In this document: positions 7,495 through 15,764 of the stretch, one piece after another
Layout of the letters: each line of letters opens with the position of its first letter
How positions within the stretch are numbered: position 1 is the stretch's first letter
Source: Betaproteobacteria bacterium
GTDB taxonomy: Bacteria > Pseudomonadota > Gammaproteobacteria > Burkholderiales > Burkholderiaceae
Assembly: GCA_018969885.1 (NCBI GenBank)
Contig: JAGWXN010000016.1
Location: 1 to 26,294, forward strand
DNA length: 26,294 nucleotides
Direction of reading: 5' to 3'
The notes under the pieces: model-generated
What the model saw: only the letters and a program-made list of their open reading frames with translations
Told to the model about the DNA's origin: nothing
Databases searched by the model: none
Made by a program: the position numbers and the translations under genes

Positions 7495-9582
7495 ATGACT
7501 GATCGCAACGGCGCCGCGCGGGCGCTACGGATTGCCGCCGATGTGGGGGGCACCTTCACCGACGTCGCGGTGTTCGACGAATCCGGCCGTCGACTGCTAT
7601 TGGGTAAGGCGCTCACCACGCCGGCCCGCATCATCGAAGGCATTGGCACTGGGCTCACGCGTGCCGGTGCGCGCTTTGATCAGGCGAATCTGTTCCTGCA
7701 TGGCGCGACGATCGCGATCAACACGCTGCTCGAGCGAAGCGGTGCGAAGACGGCACTCGTCACCACGCGCGGGTTTCGTGACATCTACGAAATTGGCCGC
7801 GTCAATCGCCCCGAGGCCTACAACCTCTTCTTCAGAAAGCATGTGCCGCTGGTCGAGCGGGCGCTCCGGTTTGAGGTGGATGAGCGGATCAATGCGGCGG
7901 GCGAGGTGCTCGCACCGCTGTCTGAGGAGCAGCTCGAGCGAATCGCCAAGACGCTCGAGGCCGAATCGATCGAGGCGGTGGCGATTCTCTTTCTGCACAG
8001 TTACCGTAACCCCGCGCATGAGGTTGCCGCCAGGCGCTTCTTCGAGGCCCGCCTGCCGGGCCGCTACGTGAGCGCCTCGCACGAGCTGTCGCAGGAATAC
8101 CGCGAGTTCGAGCGCACCTCAACCGTGGCAGCCAATGCCTACATCGGCCCACGTGTCAGCCACTACCTCAAAGGCATCGAGAGCCATCTGGCGGCCGAGC
8201 GCTTTCCCGGCACCTTTCTGGTGGTGCAGTCCACTGGCGGCCTCTATGACGTGTCACAGGCGCAGCAGGAGTGCATCCGGATGCTGGAGTCGGGCCCGGC
8301 AGCGGGCGTGATCGGCACGCGCATGCTTTGCGCGGCGGTCGGAATCGATCGCGCCATCGCCTTCGACATGGGCGGCACCACCGCCAAATCGGGCGTGATA
8401 CTCGATGGCGAGGTGCTGATGACCTCCAACTCGATGATCGGCGGCTACACCGAGGGGCTGCCCGTTCAGATCCCGATGATCGACATCCAGGAGGTGGGCA
8501 CGGGTGGCGGCAGCATCGCGCGGCTGGGACCGGCAGGGTCGCTGCGCGTGGGTCCGCAGAGCGCGGGCTCGGTACCGGGGCCGGTGTGTTATGCGCTCGG
8601 TGGCACTGAGCCCACGGTAACCGATGCCAACCTGGTGCTGGGGCGACTGTCCGCGGAGCGATTTTTGGGGGGTGACATGCGGCTCGATCCGGCCGCCGCA
8701 CGTGCGGCGATTGACAGCGCGATCGCCCAGCCGCTTTCCATCCCGATCGAGCAGGCGGCTGAGGGCATTGTGCGGATTGCGGCGGCGACCATGTCGTCAG
8801 TGGTCAAGCGGGTGACCACCGAGCGTGGGCTCGATGCACGCGATTTCCCCATGGTGGCGTTTGGCGGCGCGGGCCCGCTTCACGCCACCCTCGTGGCGCG
8901 CGAGCTCCACATCGGGCGGGTGATCATTCCGCCTGCGCCCGGTCACTTCTCGGCGTTTGGCATGCTGGTGGCCGATCTCCGGCGCGACTTCGTCCGGACC
9001 CTGTTCGTGCCGCTTGCGAGCATCGATTTCGAGGCGCTTGAGCGGGTGTTCCGGGAGATGGAGTCCGAGGGCGAGCGTGACGTGGCTGGCGTCGCGGGCG
9101 AGCACGGCCAGCCGGTTGCGAGCCGCGCGCTCGACATGCGCTATGTGGGCCAGGAGCATGCGGTGACCGTGGAGGTGCCGCTTGCGGCCTTCGCGAGTCG
9201 TGATGCCGGGGCGATCAAGGCGGCCTTTGATCGCGTGCACACGCAGCGCTATGGCTACTGCTCGGAAACCGAGCAGGCCGAAATCGTGAGCGTGCGTGCC
9301 TCGGTGACCGGCGCGCTTGCAAAGCCCGAGCTCCCGCTGCTTGCGGCCGGGGGAGAGGTGCCGCCGCCCGAAGCGTCTTCTGGCGCCCGGCCGGTTTATT
9401 TCTCCTCACGCGGCGGCTGGGTCGATGCGCCCACCTGGCGGCGCGATCGTCTGCTCTCGGGCAATCGCGTGATCGGGCCAGCACTGATCGAAGAATATGC
9501 CTCCACCACCGTGCTCGCACCGGGCGACCGCATGACGGTCGACCGCTTCGGCAACCTTGTGATCGAGATCGACCATGACTGA
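7495..9582 (+). CDS. hyuA: HyuA-type N-methylhydantoinase/5-oxoprolinase, ATP-binding subunit
   Basis: HyuA is the ATP-using subunit of ATP-dependent hydantoinases and oxoprolinases, which hydrolyse cyclic amides together with HyuB. I took the ATG at 7495 (695 aa) because the family's first strand follows at once: the phosphate-binding DVGGTFTDV motif is at residues 16-24. A GTG at 7405 would add 30 unrelated residues. Other family signatures are HGATIAINTLLER, LVTTRGFRDIYEIGR, the second phosphate loop FDMGGTTAKSGVI, GTGGGSIARLG, and VAFGGAGPLHA. No clear ribosome binding site precedes the start. The stop overlaps the hyuB start by 8 nt, so the two are translationally coupled and surely form a complex. 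The substrate (hydantoin, N-methylhydantoin, oxoproline or another imide) cannot be read from sequence; acetone carboxylase-type relatives have a third subunit that is absent here. Confidence 0.92.
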   Translation: MTDRNGAARALRIAADVGGTFTDVAVFDESGRRLLLGKALTTPARIIEGIGTGLTRAGARFDQANLFLHGATIAINTLLERSGAKTALVTTRGFRDIYEIGRVNRPEAYNLFFRKHVPLVERALRFEVDERINAAGEVLAPLSEEQLERIAKTLEAESIEAVAILFLHSYRNPAHEVAARRFFEARLPGRYVSASHELSQEYREFERTSTVAANAYIGPRVSHYLKGIESHLAAERFPGTFLVVQSTGGLYDVSQAQQECIRMLESGPAAGVIGTRMLCAAVGIDRAIAFDMGGTTAKSGVILDGEVLMTSNSMIGGYTEGLPVQIPMIDIQEVGTGGGSIARLGPAGSLRVGPQSAGSVPGPVCYALGGTEPTVTDANLVLGRLSAERFLGGDMRLDPAAARAAIDSAIAQPLSIPIEQAAEGIVRIAAATMSSVVKRVTTERGLDARDFPMVAFGGAGPLHATLVARELHIGRVIIPPAPGHFSAFGMLVADLRRDFVRTLFVPLASIDFEALERVFREMESEGERDVAGVAGEHGQPVASRALDMRYVGQEHAVTVEVPLAAFASRDAGAIKAAFDRVHTQRYGYCSETEQAEIVSVRASVTGALAKPELPLLAAGGEVPPPEASSGARPVYFSSRGGWVDAPTWRRDRLLSGNRVIGPALIEEYASTTVLAPGDRMTVDRFGNLVIEIDHD

Positions 9583-11482
9583 CACGCACACGCACCGGGC
9601 TGATCCGGTCACCACCGAGATCCTGCGCAATGGCCTGGTGGCCACGACCGAGGAAATGAAGGCCAACCTGATGCGCACGGCCTACAACATGATCATCTAC
9701 GAAGCGCTTGACTTCACCGTTGGACTCTTTGATCGCGAAGGCAACACCGTCTCGGTGGGGATCGGACTCCCGACCTTCATTCGCGGCATGTCGAACACGG
9801 TGAAGGGGATGATCGCCCACTTCGGCCGCGAGGGCATGGATGAGGGGGATGTGCTCCTCACCAACGATGCCTACACCACCGGCAGTCACCTCAATCACAT
9901 GACCTTTGTGGTGCCGGTGTTCTGGCGGGGCGAGATTATTGCGTTCTCGGCCTGTATGGCGCACTGGATTGATGTGGGCGGCCCGCTCGACGGCATGACG
10001 CTCGACATCTACTCCGAGGGCCTGCAGATGCCCATGGTCAAGGCCTGGCGAAAGGGCGAGGAAAACCGCGACGTGTTCGACATCATCCGGCTGAACGTGC
10101 GCGTGCCGGAGCGGGCGATGGGTGACCTGCGCGCGCAGATCGCGGCGGTGCGTACCGGCGAGCGCCGGGTGATCGAGATGCTCGACAAGTACGGACGCGC
10201 AGAGTTCGAGGGCGCGATTGAGGCGATTTATCGGCAGAGCGAGGCGGTGAGTCGCGAGCAGATCCGCGAGATTCCCGATGGCGTCTATAGTGCCGAGTCG
10301 TTCATGGACGATGACGGGGTCGAGCTCGGTAAGCCGATACCGGTGCGCGTTACCGTCACCGTAAAGGGCGACGAGATGACCGTCGATCTCTCGAATGTGG
10401 GCGAGCAGGTGCGGGGTTTCTTCAATTCCGGCCGGCCGGCGGGGCTGTCGGCTGCGCAGGTGGCGCTCAAATGCATTGTGGCGCCCCTCGAGATGCCGAT
10501 CAATGACGGCTGTTTTGCGCCGCTCACGGTCATTCTCCCCGAGGGCAAGTTTGTGAACGCCACCCGCCCCGCGCCCATGCGGATGTGGATGACCTATCCC
10601 ATGACGGTGATCGACACCATCTTCAAGGCGCTCGCGCCTGCGATTCCCACCCGCGTGGCAGCAGCTCACCATGCGGACCTGGTGGTGGCCAACATCAACG
10701 GGCGGCATCCGGCCAATCGGAAGCTGTTCCTTTATCTGGGCGGGCTGATTGGTGGCGGCTGGGGCGCCAAGCACAGCGAGGATGGCATGTGCGCAACCAT
10801 CGCCATCAATGACGGTGACACGCACAACGGCCCGTCCGAGCAGGTCGAGGCGAAGTATCCCTTCATCATCGAGCGCTATGGACTGCGCCAGGACTCGGGC
10901 GGCGCGGGCAAGCATCGCGGCGGGCTGGGCGCCGAGCAGGTGGTGCGGGTACTCTCGGACACCATGTTCAATTCGCAGATCGAGCGGGTGGAGAACCGGC
11001 CCTGGGGCTTGTTTGGCGGGCTGTCGGCGCACGGCAATCAGGTCGCCATTCATCGGGGCGGGCAGCCCGAAACCGTTTATGCCACGGGCAAGGTGTTCTC
11101 GCAGCTCTTAAAGCCTGGTGATGCCTATGTGCTTCGCTCAGGCGGGGGCGGGGGCTTTGGCAAGCCCACCGACCGGCGGCGCGAGCAGGTGGAAGATGAC
11201 GTGCGCCAGGGCTATGTGTCGGTGGAGGCCGCGCGCGAGCAGTACGGGGTGGTGATCGATCCGGTGTCGATGAAGGCTGATGCAGCGGCCACCGAGGCCT
11301 TGCGTGCACGGATGCGGGCGATGGGGTTACCCAAAGATCAGCCGCTCACGTCCCGGGCCGAGCCGCCGGCTGGTTCGCGGGTGGTGCCGCTCAAGGCCCG
11401 GCGCACGCTCGGGCTTCGCGAGCGGGCCTGGCAGGCGGAGGTGCAGGCGGCCGGGCTGATGCGCGATCGCTGCTGCAGCTAA
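9575..11482 (+). CDS. hyuB: HyuB-type N-methylhydantoinase/5-oxoprolinase, second subunit
   Basis: This is the HydB/HyuB partner of the preceding subunit, 635 aa. It begins with the usual DPVTTEILRNGLVATTEEMK segment and contains DEGDVLLTNDAYTTGSHLNH, SACMAHWIDVGG, EGLQMP, the NSGRPAG region, and the Gly-rich SGGGGGFGKPTDR near residue 530. The ATG overlaps the hyuA stop by 8 nt (ATGACTGA), indicating coupled translation. The C-terminus after the Gly-rich motif runs about 100 residues further (DVRQGYVSVEAAREQYG and onward, with an Arg-rich tail ending in two cysteines), somewhat longer than many HyuB proteins. Together the pair would use ATP to open a cyclic amide in the cytoplasm. The M20 carbamoylase gene near 20 kb could take the product further, though it lies in another operon. 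Confidence 0.92.
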   Translation: MTDTHTHRADPVTTEILRNGLVATTEEMKANLMRTAYNMIIYEALDFTVGLFDREGNTVSVGIGLPTFIRGMSNTVKGMIAHFGREGMDEGDVLLTNDAYTTGSHLNHMTFVVPVFWRGEIIAFSACMAHWIDVGGPLDGMTLDIYSEGLQMPMVKAWRKGEENRDVFDIIRLNVRVPERAMGDLRAQIAAVRTGERRVIEMLDKYGRAEFEGAIEAIYRQSEAVSREQIREIPDGVYSAESFMDDDGVELGKPIPVRVTVTVKGDEMTVDLSNVGEQVRGFFNSGRPAGLSAAQVALKCIVAPLEMPINDGCFAPLTVILPEGKFVNATRPAPMRMWMTYPMTVIDTIFKALAPAIPTRVAAAHHADLVVANINGRHPANRKLFLYLGGLIGGGWGAKHSEDGMCATIAINDGDTHNGPSEQVEAKYPFIIERYGLRQDSGGAGKHRGGLGAEQVVRVLSDTMFNSQIERVENRPWGLFGGLSAHGNQVAIHRGGQPETVYATGKVFSQLLKPGDAYVLRSGGGGGFGKPTDRRREQVEDDVRQGYVSVEAAREQYGVVIDPVSMKADAAATEALRARMRAMGLPKDQPLTSRAEPPAGSRVVPLKARRTLGLRERAWQAEVQAAGLMRDRCCS

Positions 11483-11495
11483 CGCGCAAGACCGG

Positions 11496-12134
11496 CTAGA
11501 TTCGACCTTCGGCCTTGATGCGCTCAATGAAATCGGGGCTCGTGTCGACGGTGAATTGATCGCGGGTGGTGACGTAGCGATCGGCGAACATCCTGCCGAT
11601 CGGAAAGTAATTCGCCATGTTCACTCGGAGCGTATCCGGATCGATCACGCCGTCTCGCACATGAAGCCAATGGATCTGGCCGATGGCAAGCAGTCGTCGC
11701 GTGCCGATCTCGATTTTCTGATAGAGCGTGCACTCTAGCGCCGCCGGCGTATCGGCGAGCCGGGGCGGCTTCACGGCGGTGCTGGGCACGACGCCAAGCC
11801 CCAGCACCTCGGGCTCACTCACCTCGGGGGGATAGGCGGTGCTGCAGGCGTGCATGCGGTCGGCGAGCGCCTCATCGACCAGGTTCACCACAAACTCGCC
11901 GGTATCGAGAATGTTGCGGGTGCTGTCTTTCAGTGTGCCGTCGGCGCGCCGCTCCAGGCTCACGATCAGGATCGGCGGATCGTCGCCCATCAGATTGAAG
12001 AAGCTGTAGGGCGCGGCGTTCACCACGCCGGTGGGGCCGACGGTGGAGAGCAGTGCGATCGGCCGCGGCAGCACGAGACTGGAGAGGAGTTTGTAGCGCA
12101 GGCCCGTGTCCAGGGCCATCAGATCGAAATTCAT
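11496..12134 (-). CDS. Flavin reductase-like FMN-binding protein (DIM6/NTAB family)
   Basis: A 212-aa protein of the flavin reductase-like family, which binds FMN in a split beta-barrel and often supplies reduced flavin to a two-component monooxygenase. Family features are LVLPRPIALLSTVGPTGVVN, NAAPYSFFNLMGDDPP, and KDSTRNILDTGEFVVNLV. This long form (over 200 aa, with the DTLRVNMANYFPIGRM segment) is common in catabolic clusters and may be an enzyme or simply an FMN-binding protein. It is the last gene of a six-gene minus-strand operon, 42 nt after the asparaginase-like gene. It converges on hyuB, with 13 nt between the two stops. No monooxygenase partner is visible in the window. No good ribosome binding site precedes the ATG, so translation may depend on the upstream gene. 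Confidence 0.85.
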   Translation of the reverse strand: MNFDLMALDTGLRYKLLSSLVLPRPIALLSTVGPTGVVNAAPYSFFNLMGDDPPILIVSLERRADGTLKDSTRNILDTGEFVVNLVDEALADRMHACSTAYPPEVSEPEVLGLGVVPSTAVKPPRLADTPAALECTLYQKIEIGTRRLLAIGQIHWLHVRDGVIDPDTLRVNMANYFPIGRMFADRYVTTRDQFTVDTSPDFIERIKAEGRI

Positions 12135-12176
12135 GGGGTAGAGGTCCGATGGTTGAGAGATCCCGCTGCCGGTGGG

Positions 12177-12677
12177 TCAGGGCATGGGCGGTGTGATGGG
12201 TTCGAAACGCCCGAGCGCGCGGTTCTTGCGCACGTTGCGCCAGTCGAAAACGCAGGCATTCATGGCGACCCACACGCCGTGGGCGAGCGTGGTCGCGCAG
12301 GCCGCCGCGAAGCCAAGGTTGAACAGGGCGTCCGACCCCTCGATTTCCGCGGGCACCATGGCGCCGGTGAGCACGATGGTGGCCTCGAGCCGGGCGCTGC
12401 CCAGGACCGCAGCCGTGTCGACCAGGGTGTCGGTGCCATGAATGATGACGATCCGACGCTCGGGGCTGTCGCGACAGGCGGCGAGAATTTGCTGCCGGTG
12501 GTGATCGGTCATCTCAAGGCTGTCGATCGCCATCAGCGCCTGAACGACGGGCGGCGAATCAAAGCGGGCCTGCGCAAGGCATTGGGGCAGATGAGCGTCG
12601 GCGAATACCAGCTGGCCGGTGAGTGGATCGTAGTGCTTGTCGAAGGTACCGCCGGTGGTGAGCAGTCGAAGAGGCAT
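12177..12677 (-). CDS. Single-domain asparaginase-like protein
   Basis: A 166-aa protein equal to the N-terminal domain of L-asparaginases. Both catalytic threonine motifs are visible: LLTTGGTFD (residues 5-13) and HGTDT (80-84) with its Asp83, followed by LTGAMVP and SDALFNL. Full-length asparaginases are about 330 aa with a second domain that completes the active site, so this belongs to the short group known from proteobacteria; its substrate is unproven and may be another amide. I chose the ATG at 12677 because the first strand of the domain follows directly. A TTG at 12716 overlaps the upstream stop as TTGA and would add 13 residues (MTHPYRALPDPIT). Neither start has a clear ribosome binding site, so coupling from the upstream gene is likely. 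Confidence 0.85.
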   Translation of the reverse strand: MPLRLLTTGGTFDKHYDPLTGQLVFADAHLPQCLAQARFDSPPVVQALMAIDSLEMTDHHRQQILAACRDSPERRIVIIHGTDTLVDTAAVLGSARLEATIVLTGAMVPAEIEGSDALFNLGFAAACATTLAHGVWVAMNACVFDWRNVRKNRALGRFEPITPPMP

Positions 12678-12712
12678 GGTGATGGGGTCGGGCAGCGCGC
12701 GGTATGGGTGGG

Positions 12713-13993
12713 TCAACCGGTCTGGGCGGCGCTTGCGCGCTCGATGAGCTGCTGCCAGCTCTCATCGTCCTGCGGCCAGGCGCGTTCGGGCAGCTGGTCA
12801 AGATGGCGAACCAGCGTGGCGGCGAGCCAGGCGGGTGGCTGTCCCAGCGCGCGCGGCGGTTCCCGCCAGAGTCGGCGCACCAGGTTGGCGGAAACGCCCA
12901 GCCGTGCGGCGAGGGCGTCGATGATCTGGCGATCCTGGCCCGCGTCGATGGCGCGACGCAGCCAGCCGGTGAACTCACTGCCGGTGAGACATGCCTGTCG
13001 TTCGATGAGCGGGCGAAGGTCGTATCCGGTGGGCGTGGATGCGAAGGCCCGGTCCTCGGGATCGGCCGCGAGGGACCCCTGGGCGATCCGGGCGCGCGCC
13101 TCGATCGGCATCAGCGTTTCGGACAGGAAATTGGCAAGCGTGGGCAGGCGCGACAGGAGATGCGCGCGCGCGGCTGCGTGGCGCGGCGCAAGCACCAGCC
13201 AGTTGTAGCAGCCCAGATGCCGACCCACGGCTGTGCGCGCAAGCAGCGCAAGCGCTGCGGGGTCGAGTGCGTCTTCGACGAGGGCGGCGATCCGGGCATC
13301 GACCAGCGCCTCCCGCTGATCGACCGAGCGGAGGACACGACCGTAGAAGGCCGGGTCAATGGTCTCGTTGCGTAGCGCCTCGCGCAGTCGCGCGAGAAAG
13401 TCGGGATAGCGATCATCGTGGCCGAAGAGCCGCAGAGGGGGGGTGACATCGAGCCGGTGTTCGCGATCGAGGTGCCGCACCCAGTCAGCGCGCCGGCGCT
13501 CGAGCGTGGTGAGCATCTCGCCGGCCAGCGCTTCGAAGAGCAGATCGAGTAGCGGTGCCGATGCGTCAGCCGGCGCGGGTTCACTCGCAGCGCGGGGGGC
13601 CGCGGGTGTGGGCAGGTGCGGTGCCGAGGCGCTGATCGCGCGCTCGTGACGGGCGAGGAGGTCGACCACCAGTTCGAGCGTGCGATTGCTAAGCAGCGCC
13701 CGGAAGTCATAGACCAGGCGGTCGCGGTCCACGCCAATGAAGCGGATGCCCATGCCCCAGGTGCGGGTGAGCTGTGCGAACACCGGGTGCGTCATGAGCG
13801 ACAGTCGCGAGCCCAGGGGGAGCAGCAGCATGAGCAGCCGCCAGTCGGAAGACGGCGAAGGAAAAATCAGTGCGCGCGGGCTCGCCGAGTAGGTGGCGGC
13901 AAGGTGTGCGAGTTCGGGTCCGCTGTGGCTTGCGTCGCGCAGCGCCTCATCGACCGGATGCGGATCGATGAACAGTGCGGTGGCGTGTTTCAA
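12713..13993 (-). CDS. Unrecognised 426-aa, mostly helical protein in the hydratase-asparaginase operon
   Basis: I do not recognise the family. The frame is surely coding: it is closed at both ends by operon neighbours and has normal codon use for the window. The N-terminal third (about 1-120) looks alpha/beta, with PRALIFPSPSSDWRLLMLLL and GIRFIGVDRDRLVYDFRALL. A Pro/Ala linker follows (about 127-145), then a helical region with LLDLLFEALAGEMLTTLERRR and Arg-rich segments. Near the C-terminus DALAARLGVSANLVRRLWR looks like a helix-turn-helix, so DNA binding is conceivable. There is no signal peptide or membrane segment. The only plausible start is TTG at 13993, overlapping the upstream stop as TTGA; the next Met is residue 54. 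Its product goes with the membrane protein before it and the asparaginase-like protein after it. Confidence 0.75.
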   Translation of the reverse strand: MKHATALFIDPHPVDEALRDASHSGPELAHLAATYSASPRALIFPSPSSDWRLLMLLLPLGSRLSLMTHPVFAQLTRTWGMGIRFIGVDRDRLVYDFRALLSNRTLELVVDLLARHERAISASAPHLPTPAAPRAASEPAPADASAPLLDLLFEALAGEMLTTLERRRADWVRHLDREHRLDVTPPLRLFGHDDRYPDFLARLREALRNETIDPAFYGRVLRSVDQREALVDARIAALVEDALDPAALALLARTAVGRHLGCYNWLVLAPRHAAARAHLLSRLPTLANFLSETLMPIEARARIAQGSLAADPEDRAFASTPTGYDLRPLIERQACLTGSEFTGWLRRAIDAGQDRQIIDALAARLGVSANLVRRLWREPPRALGQPPAWLAATLVRHLDQLPERAWPQDDESWQQLIERASAAQTG

Positions 13994-14178
13994 CCGGTGC
14001 GCTTGGCAAACACAAGCAGGCTCACGCCTGCAAACAGGACGGCGCCGGAGACCAGCACGCGACCGACCGAGTCACGCCAGAGCGCCTCAAGGGCGAAGGC
14101 AAGGCCGGCAAGCAGCAGCACGCGCGCGGTGCCCGCGGTACGCTGGGCGGGACTGGGTTGTCGTTGAACCATGATCAT
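13990..14178 (-). CDS. Small two-helix membrane protein, unknown function
   Basis: A small inner-membrane protein of about 62 aa from ATG 14178 (MIMVQRQ). It has a charged N-terminus and two predicted membrane helices, ARVLLLAGLAFALEALW and VLVSGAVLFAGVSLLVFA, joined by a short RDSVGR loop, and ends in AKRTG. A TTG at 14247 overlapping the MOSC gene's stop as TTGA would give 85 aa with an Arg-rich extension; either is possible. Its stop overlaps the TTG start of the 426-aa gene by 4 nt. I recognise no family. Its place between the two genes suggests the 426-aa protein and this one may act together at the membrane, but that is only inference. Confidence 0.6.
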   Translation of the reverse strand: MIMVQRQPSPAQRTAGTARVLLLAGLAFALEALWRDSVGRVLVSGAVLFAGVSLLVFAKRTG

Positions 14179-14243
14179 GAACCGCAATCTACCCGAACAT
14201 CGGCCGGCTGAAAACCCGAGGGTTGTCGGGTCGCGACGTTCGC

Positions 14244-14849
14244 TCAAAACGGAAGCTGACGCGGGCTTCGATGATCAAGCCGGTGGCGATCAAGCACCGA
14301 TATCGTCCGATCACCAGCGAGGAGTTCGAGCGGCTCGCCGGCAGTGAGCGTGCCGGGTTGCACCACCGCACAGTAGAAGCCGGTGTAGCCAGATTGCACC
14401 ATCATTTTCGCGGCCATCGACAGGCCAAGCCGGGCGTTGAGTTTGAAGCAGGGGTCGCGCGGACGGGTGACCCGCAGCCGGACGCTCCCGATCACGAGGA
14501 GGTCACCAATCCACACCTGTGACTCAGTGAGGCCGATCACCGTCAGGTTTTCGCCGAGCGCGCCTGCCTCCGGGAGCGGCGGGCGCCCGTGCTGGCGGGC
14601 GAGCGACTGCCAGAACACGTAGTGCTCGGCCGGGTATACATAGACGGCCTGGAGCGGCGGGCCGTGGATCCGACGCTCGACGGACTCGTCGCCCGCCAGC
14701 CCGGTGTCGCTCACCGTCCAGGGGGTCGGGTTGGTGAGCGTGCTGACCGGGCGCTTGTTGATGGCGCTTTCGGTGGCAAACCGCTCGCTCCCGTCCTGGG
14801 CAAGAAGCGGGGCCGCACGGCCGACGCTTGCGGCGATCAGCTGCGCCAT
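14244..14849 (-). CDS. MOSC domain protein, YiiM-like
   Basis: A 201-aa MOSC-domain protein, related to the C-terminal part of molybdenum cofactor sulfurase and to YiiM, which with molybdenum cofactor detoxifies N-hydroxylated bases such as 6-hydroxylaminopurine in E. coli. YiiM-like features are GLAGDESVERRIHG, the YPAEHYVFW stretch, GENLTVIGLTES, and the PRDPCFKLN motif with the conserved Cys. The ATG at 14849 (MAQLIAASVG) fits the family start; an upstream in-frame ATG at 14903 would add 18 residues lying wholly inside the preceding hydratase gene. The start overlaps the end of the hydratase gene by 13 nt. Its own stop is part of a TTGA overlap with the possible start of the small membrane protein. 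The substrate is unknown. Confidence 0.85.
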   Translation of the reverse strand: MAQLIAASVGRAAPLLAQDGSERFATESAINKRPVSTLTNPTPWTVSDTGLAGDESVERRIHGPPLQAVYVYPAEHYVFWQSLARQHGRPPLPEAGALGENLTVIGLTESQVWIGDLLVIGSVRLRVTRPRDPCFKLNARLGLSMAAKMMVQSGYTGFYCAVVQPGTLTAGEPLELLAGDRTISVLDRHRLDHRSPRQLPF

Positions 14850-15646
14850 TGGCTGCGCAGTGTCAGGCCGGGAAGCGCGATGGCCTGCAGCTCGGTATGC
14901 CAAAGGCCGGGTTCGCCGAGCGGCTGCGCGTCAGTGACCGTACCGGTGGTGATGACATCGCCGGTTCCGAGCTGTTCGCCGCGCGCGGCGAGTTCGCGAA
15001 CCAGCCGGCCGAGCGAGGCGAGCGGGCTGCCCATCACCACGGCACCGTGACCCGACCAGCGCTCACCGCCCTCGCGGGTCATGGTGAGCGTGAAGGTCTC
15101 GAGGGCACGGGCGAGCGCCGCGGGGCTGTCCGCCAGTTGATCGGGACGCAGACGGGGGCCCACGATCAGCGCAGCGTGCATGCCTTGAGCGGCGTGGCTT
15201 TCCATGGGGGCCGATCGCCAGTCGGGGTAGGGCGTGTGGACGATTTCAAAGCCATGGGCGATCCAGGCGCAGGCCTCAATGAGCGCAAGCGGCGTGTCGG
15301 CGGCCGGGGTGCGGGCAAGCCCCACCACGATCTCGGGTTCGATCCGCGGCGTGGAGAGGCCATCGAGAAACAGCTCGGCGCGGGTGCCGTCCAGTAGCGT
15401 GACGGTGCGGTCATAGATCCGGCCCCAGATCGGTCGGTCGATGCCGAGTCGTGGCCAGGCCGAGACATTGGTGAGGCCCACCTTCCAGCCGATGGGCCGG
15501 TCGCCGCGCGCCCGCCGGAGCGCGACGATCGCCTGCGCGACCCGTTCGCCGTCGGCCCAGTCGGTGATCGGCAGGGTCTGGTCACGCTGCACGGTGTGGC
15601 CCGCATCCATCGCGGCGAGCAGTAGCTCGGGAGTGAGAGGTTTCAT
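14837..15646 (-). CDS. 2-keto-4-pentenoate hydratase-like protein (FAH superfamily)
   Basis: A 269-aa member of the hydratase/decarboxylase branch of the fumarylacetoacetate hydrolase superfamily (MhpD/DmpE/DmpH type), which hydrates 2-oxopent-4-enoate or decarboxylates 2-oxohex-3-enedioate in aromatic meta-cleavage pathways. Family features are the N-terminal helix ending ALRRARGDRPIGWKVGLTN, the metal-binding IEPEIVVGL segment, GFEIVHTPYPDW, and GDVITTGTVTDAQPL. The ATG at 15646 has a weak GGA site upstream. It is the first gene of the six-gene minus-strand operon and is divergent from pckG across 118 bp. No ring-cleavage dioxygenase is nearby, so the exact reaction is open; hydratase versus decarboxylase cannot be told by eye. 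Confidence 0.85.
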   Translation of the reverse strand: MKPLTPELLLAAMDAGHTVQRDQTLPITDWADGERVAQAIVALRRARGDRPIGWKVGLTNVSAWPRLGIDRPIWGRIYDRTVTLLDGTRAELFLDGLSTPRIEPEIVVGLARTPAADTPLALIEACAWIAHGFEIVHTPYPDWRSAPMESHAAQGMHAALIVGPRLRPDQLADSPAALARALETFTLTMTREGGERWSGHGAVVMGSPLASLGRLVRELAARGEQLGTGDVITTGTVTDAQPLGEPGLWHTELQAIALPGLTLRSQWRS

Positions 15647-15764
15647 GGCGGAGTCCGGAATTGGCGGCTAGGAGATGAGCCCGAGTGTAAGATCGAAAGT
15701 TTTTCCGAGTCGAATTCTGCCGGGAAGTCCGGCGGTTCGCACGGGTCGTGAGGAGAGTTGTCTG

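Noticed and set aside
9215..11053. A 612-codon open frame on the minus strand opposite hyuA/hyuB
   Set aside because: It mirrors the third-codon GC bias of the real genes, is rich in His and Arg, shows no domain, and the opposite strand has well-conserved HyuA and HyuB.
11850..13208. A 452-codon plus-strand frame across the flavin reductase, asparaginase-like and 426-aa genes
   Set aside because: It crosses three minus-strand genes, two of them with clear family motifs, and its translation is low complexity without domains.
15683..15710. TACACT (minus strand) as a -10 for the hydratase operon
   Set aside because: No -35 with acceptable spacing was found, so the promoter could not be supported.
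15719..15733. GCCGG-GAAGT-CCGGC hairpin before pckG as a terminator or riboswitch
   Set aside because: It is only a 5-bp stem in GC-rich DNA, has no U-tract, and I see no wider conserved fold; it may be chance.
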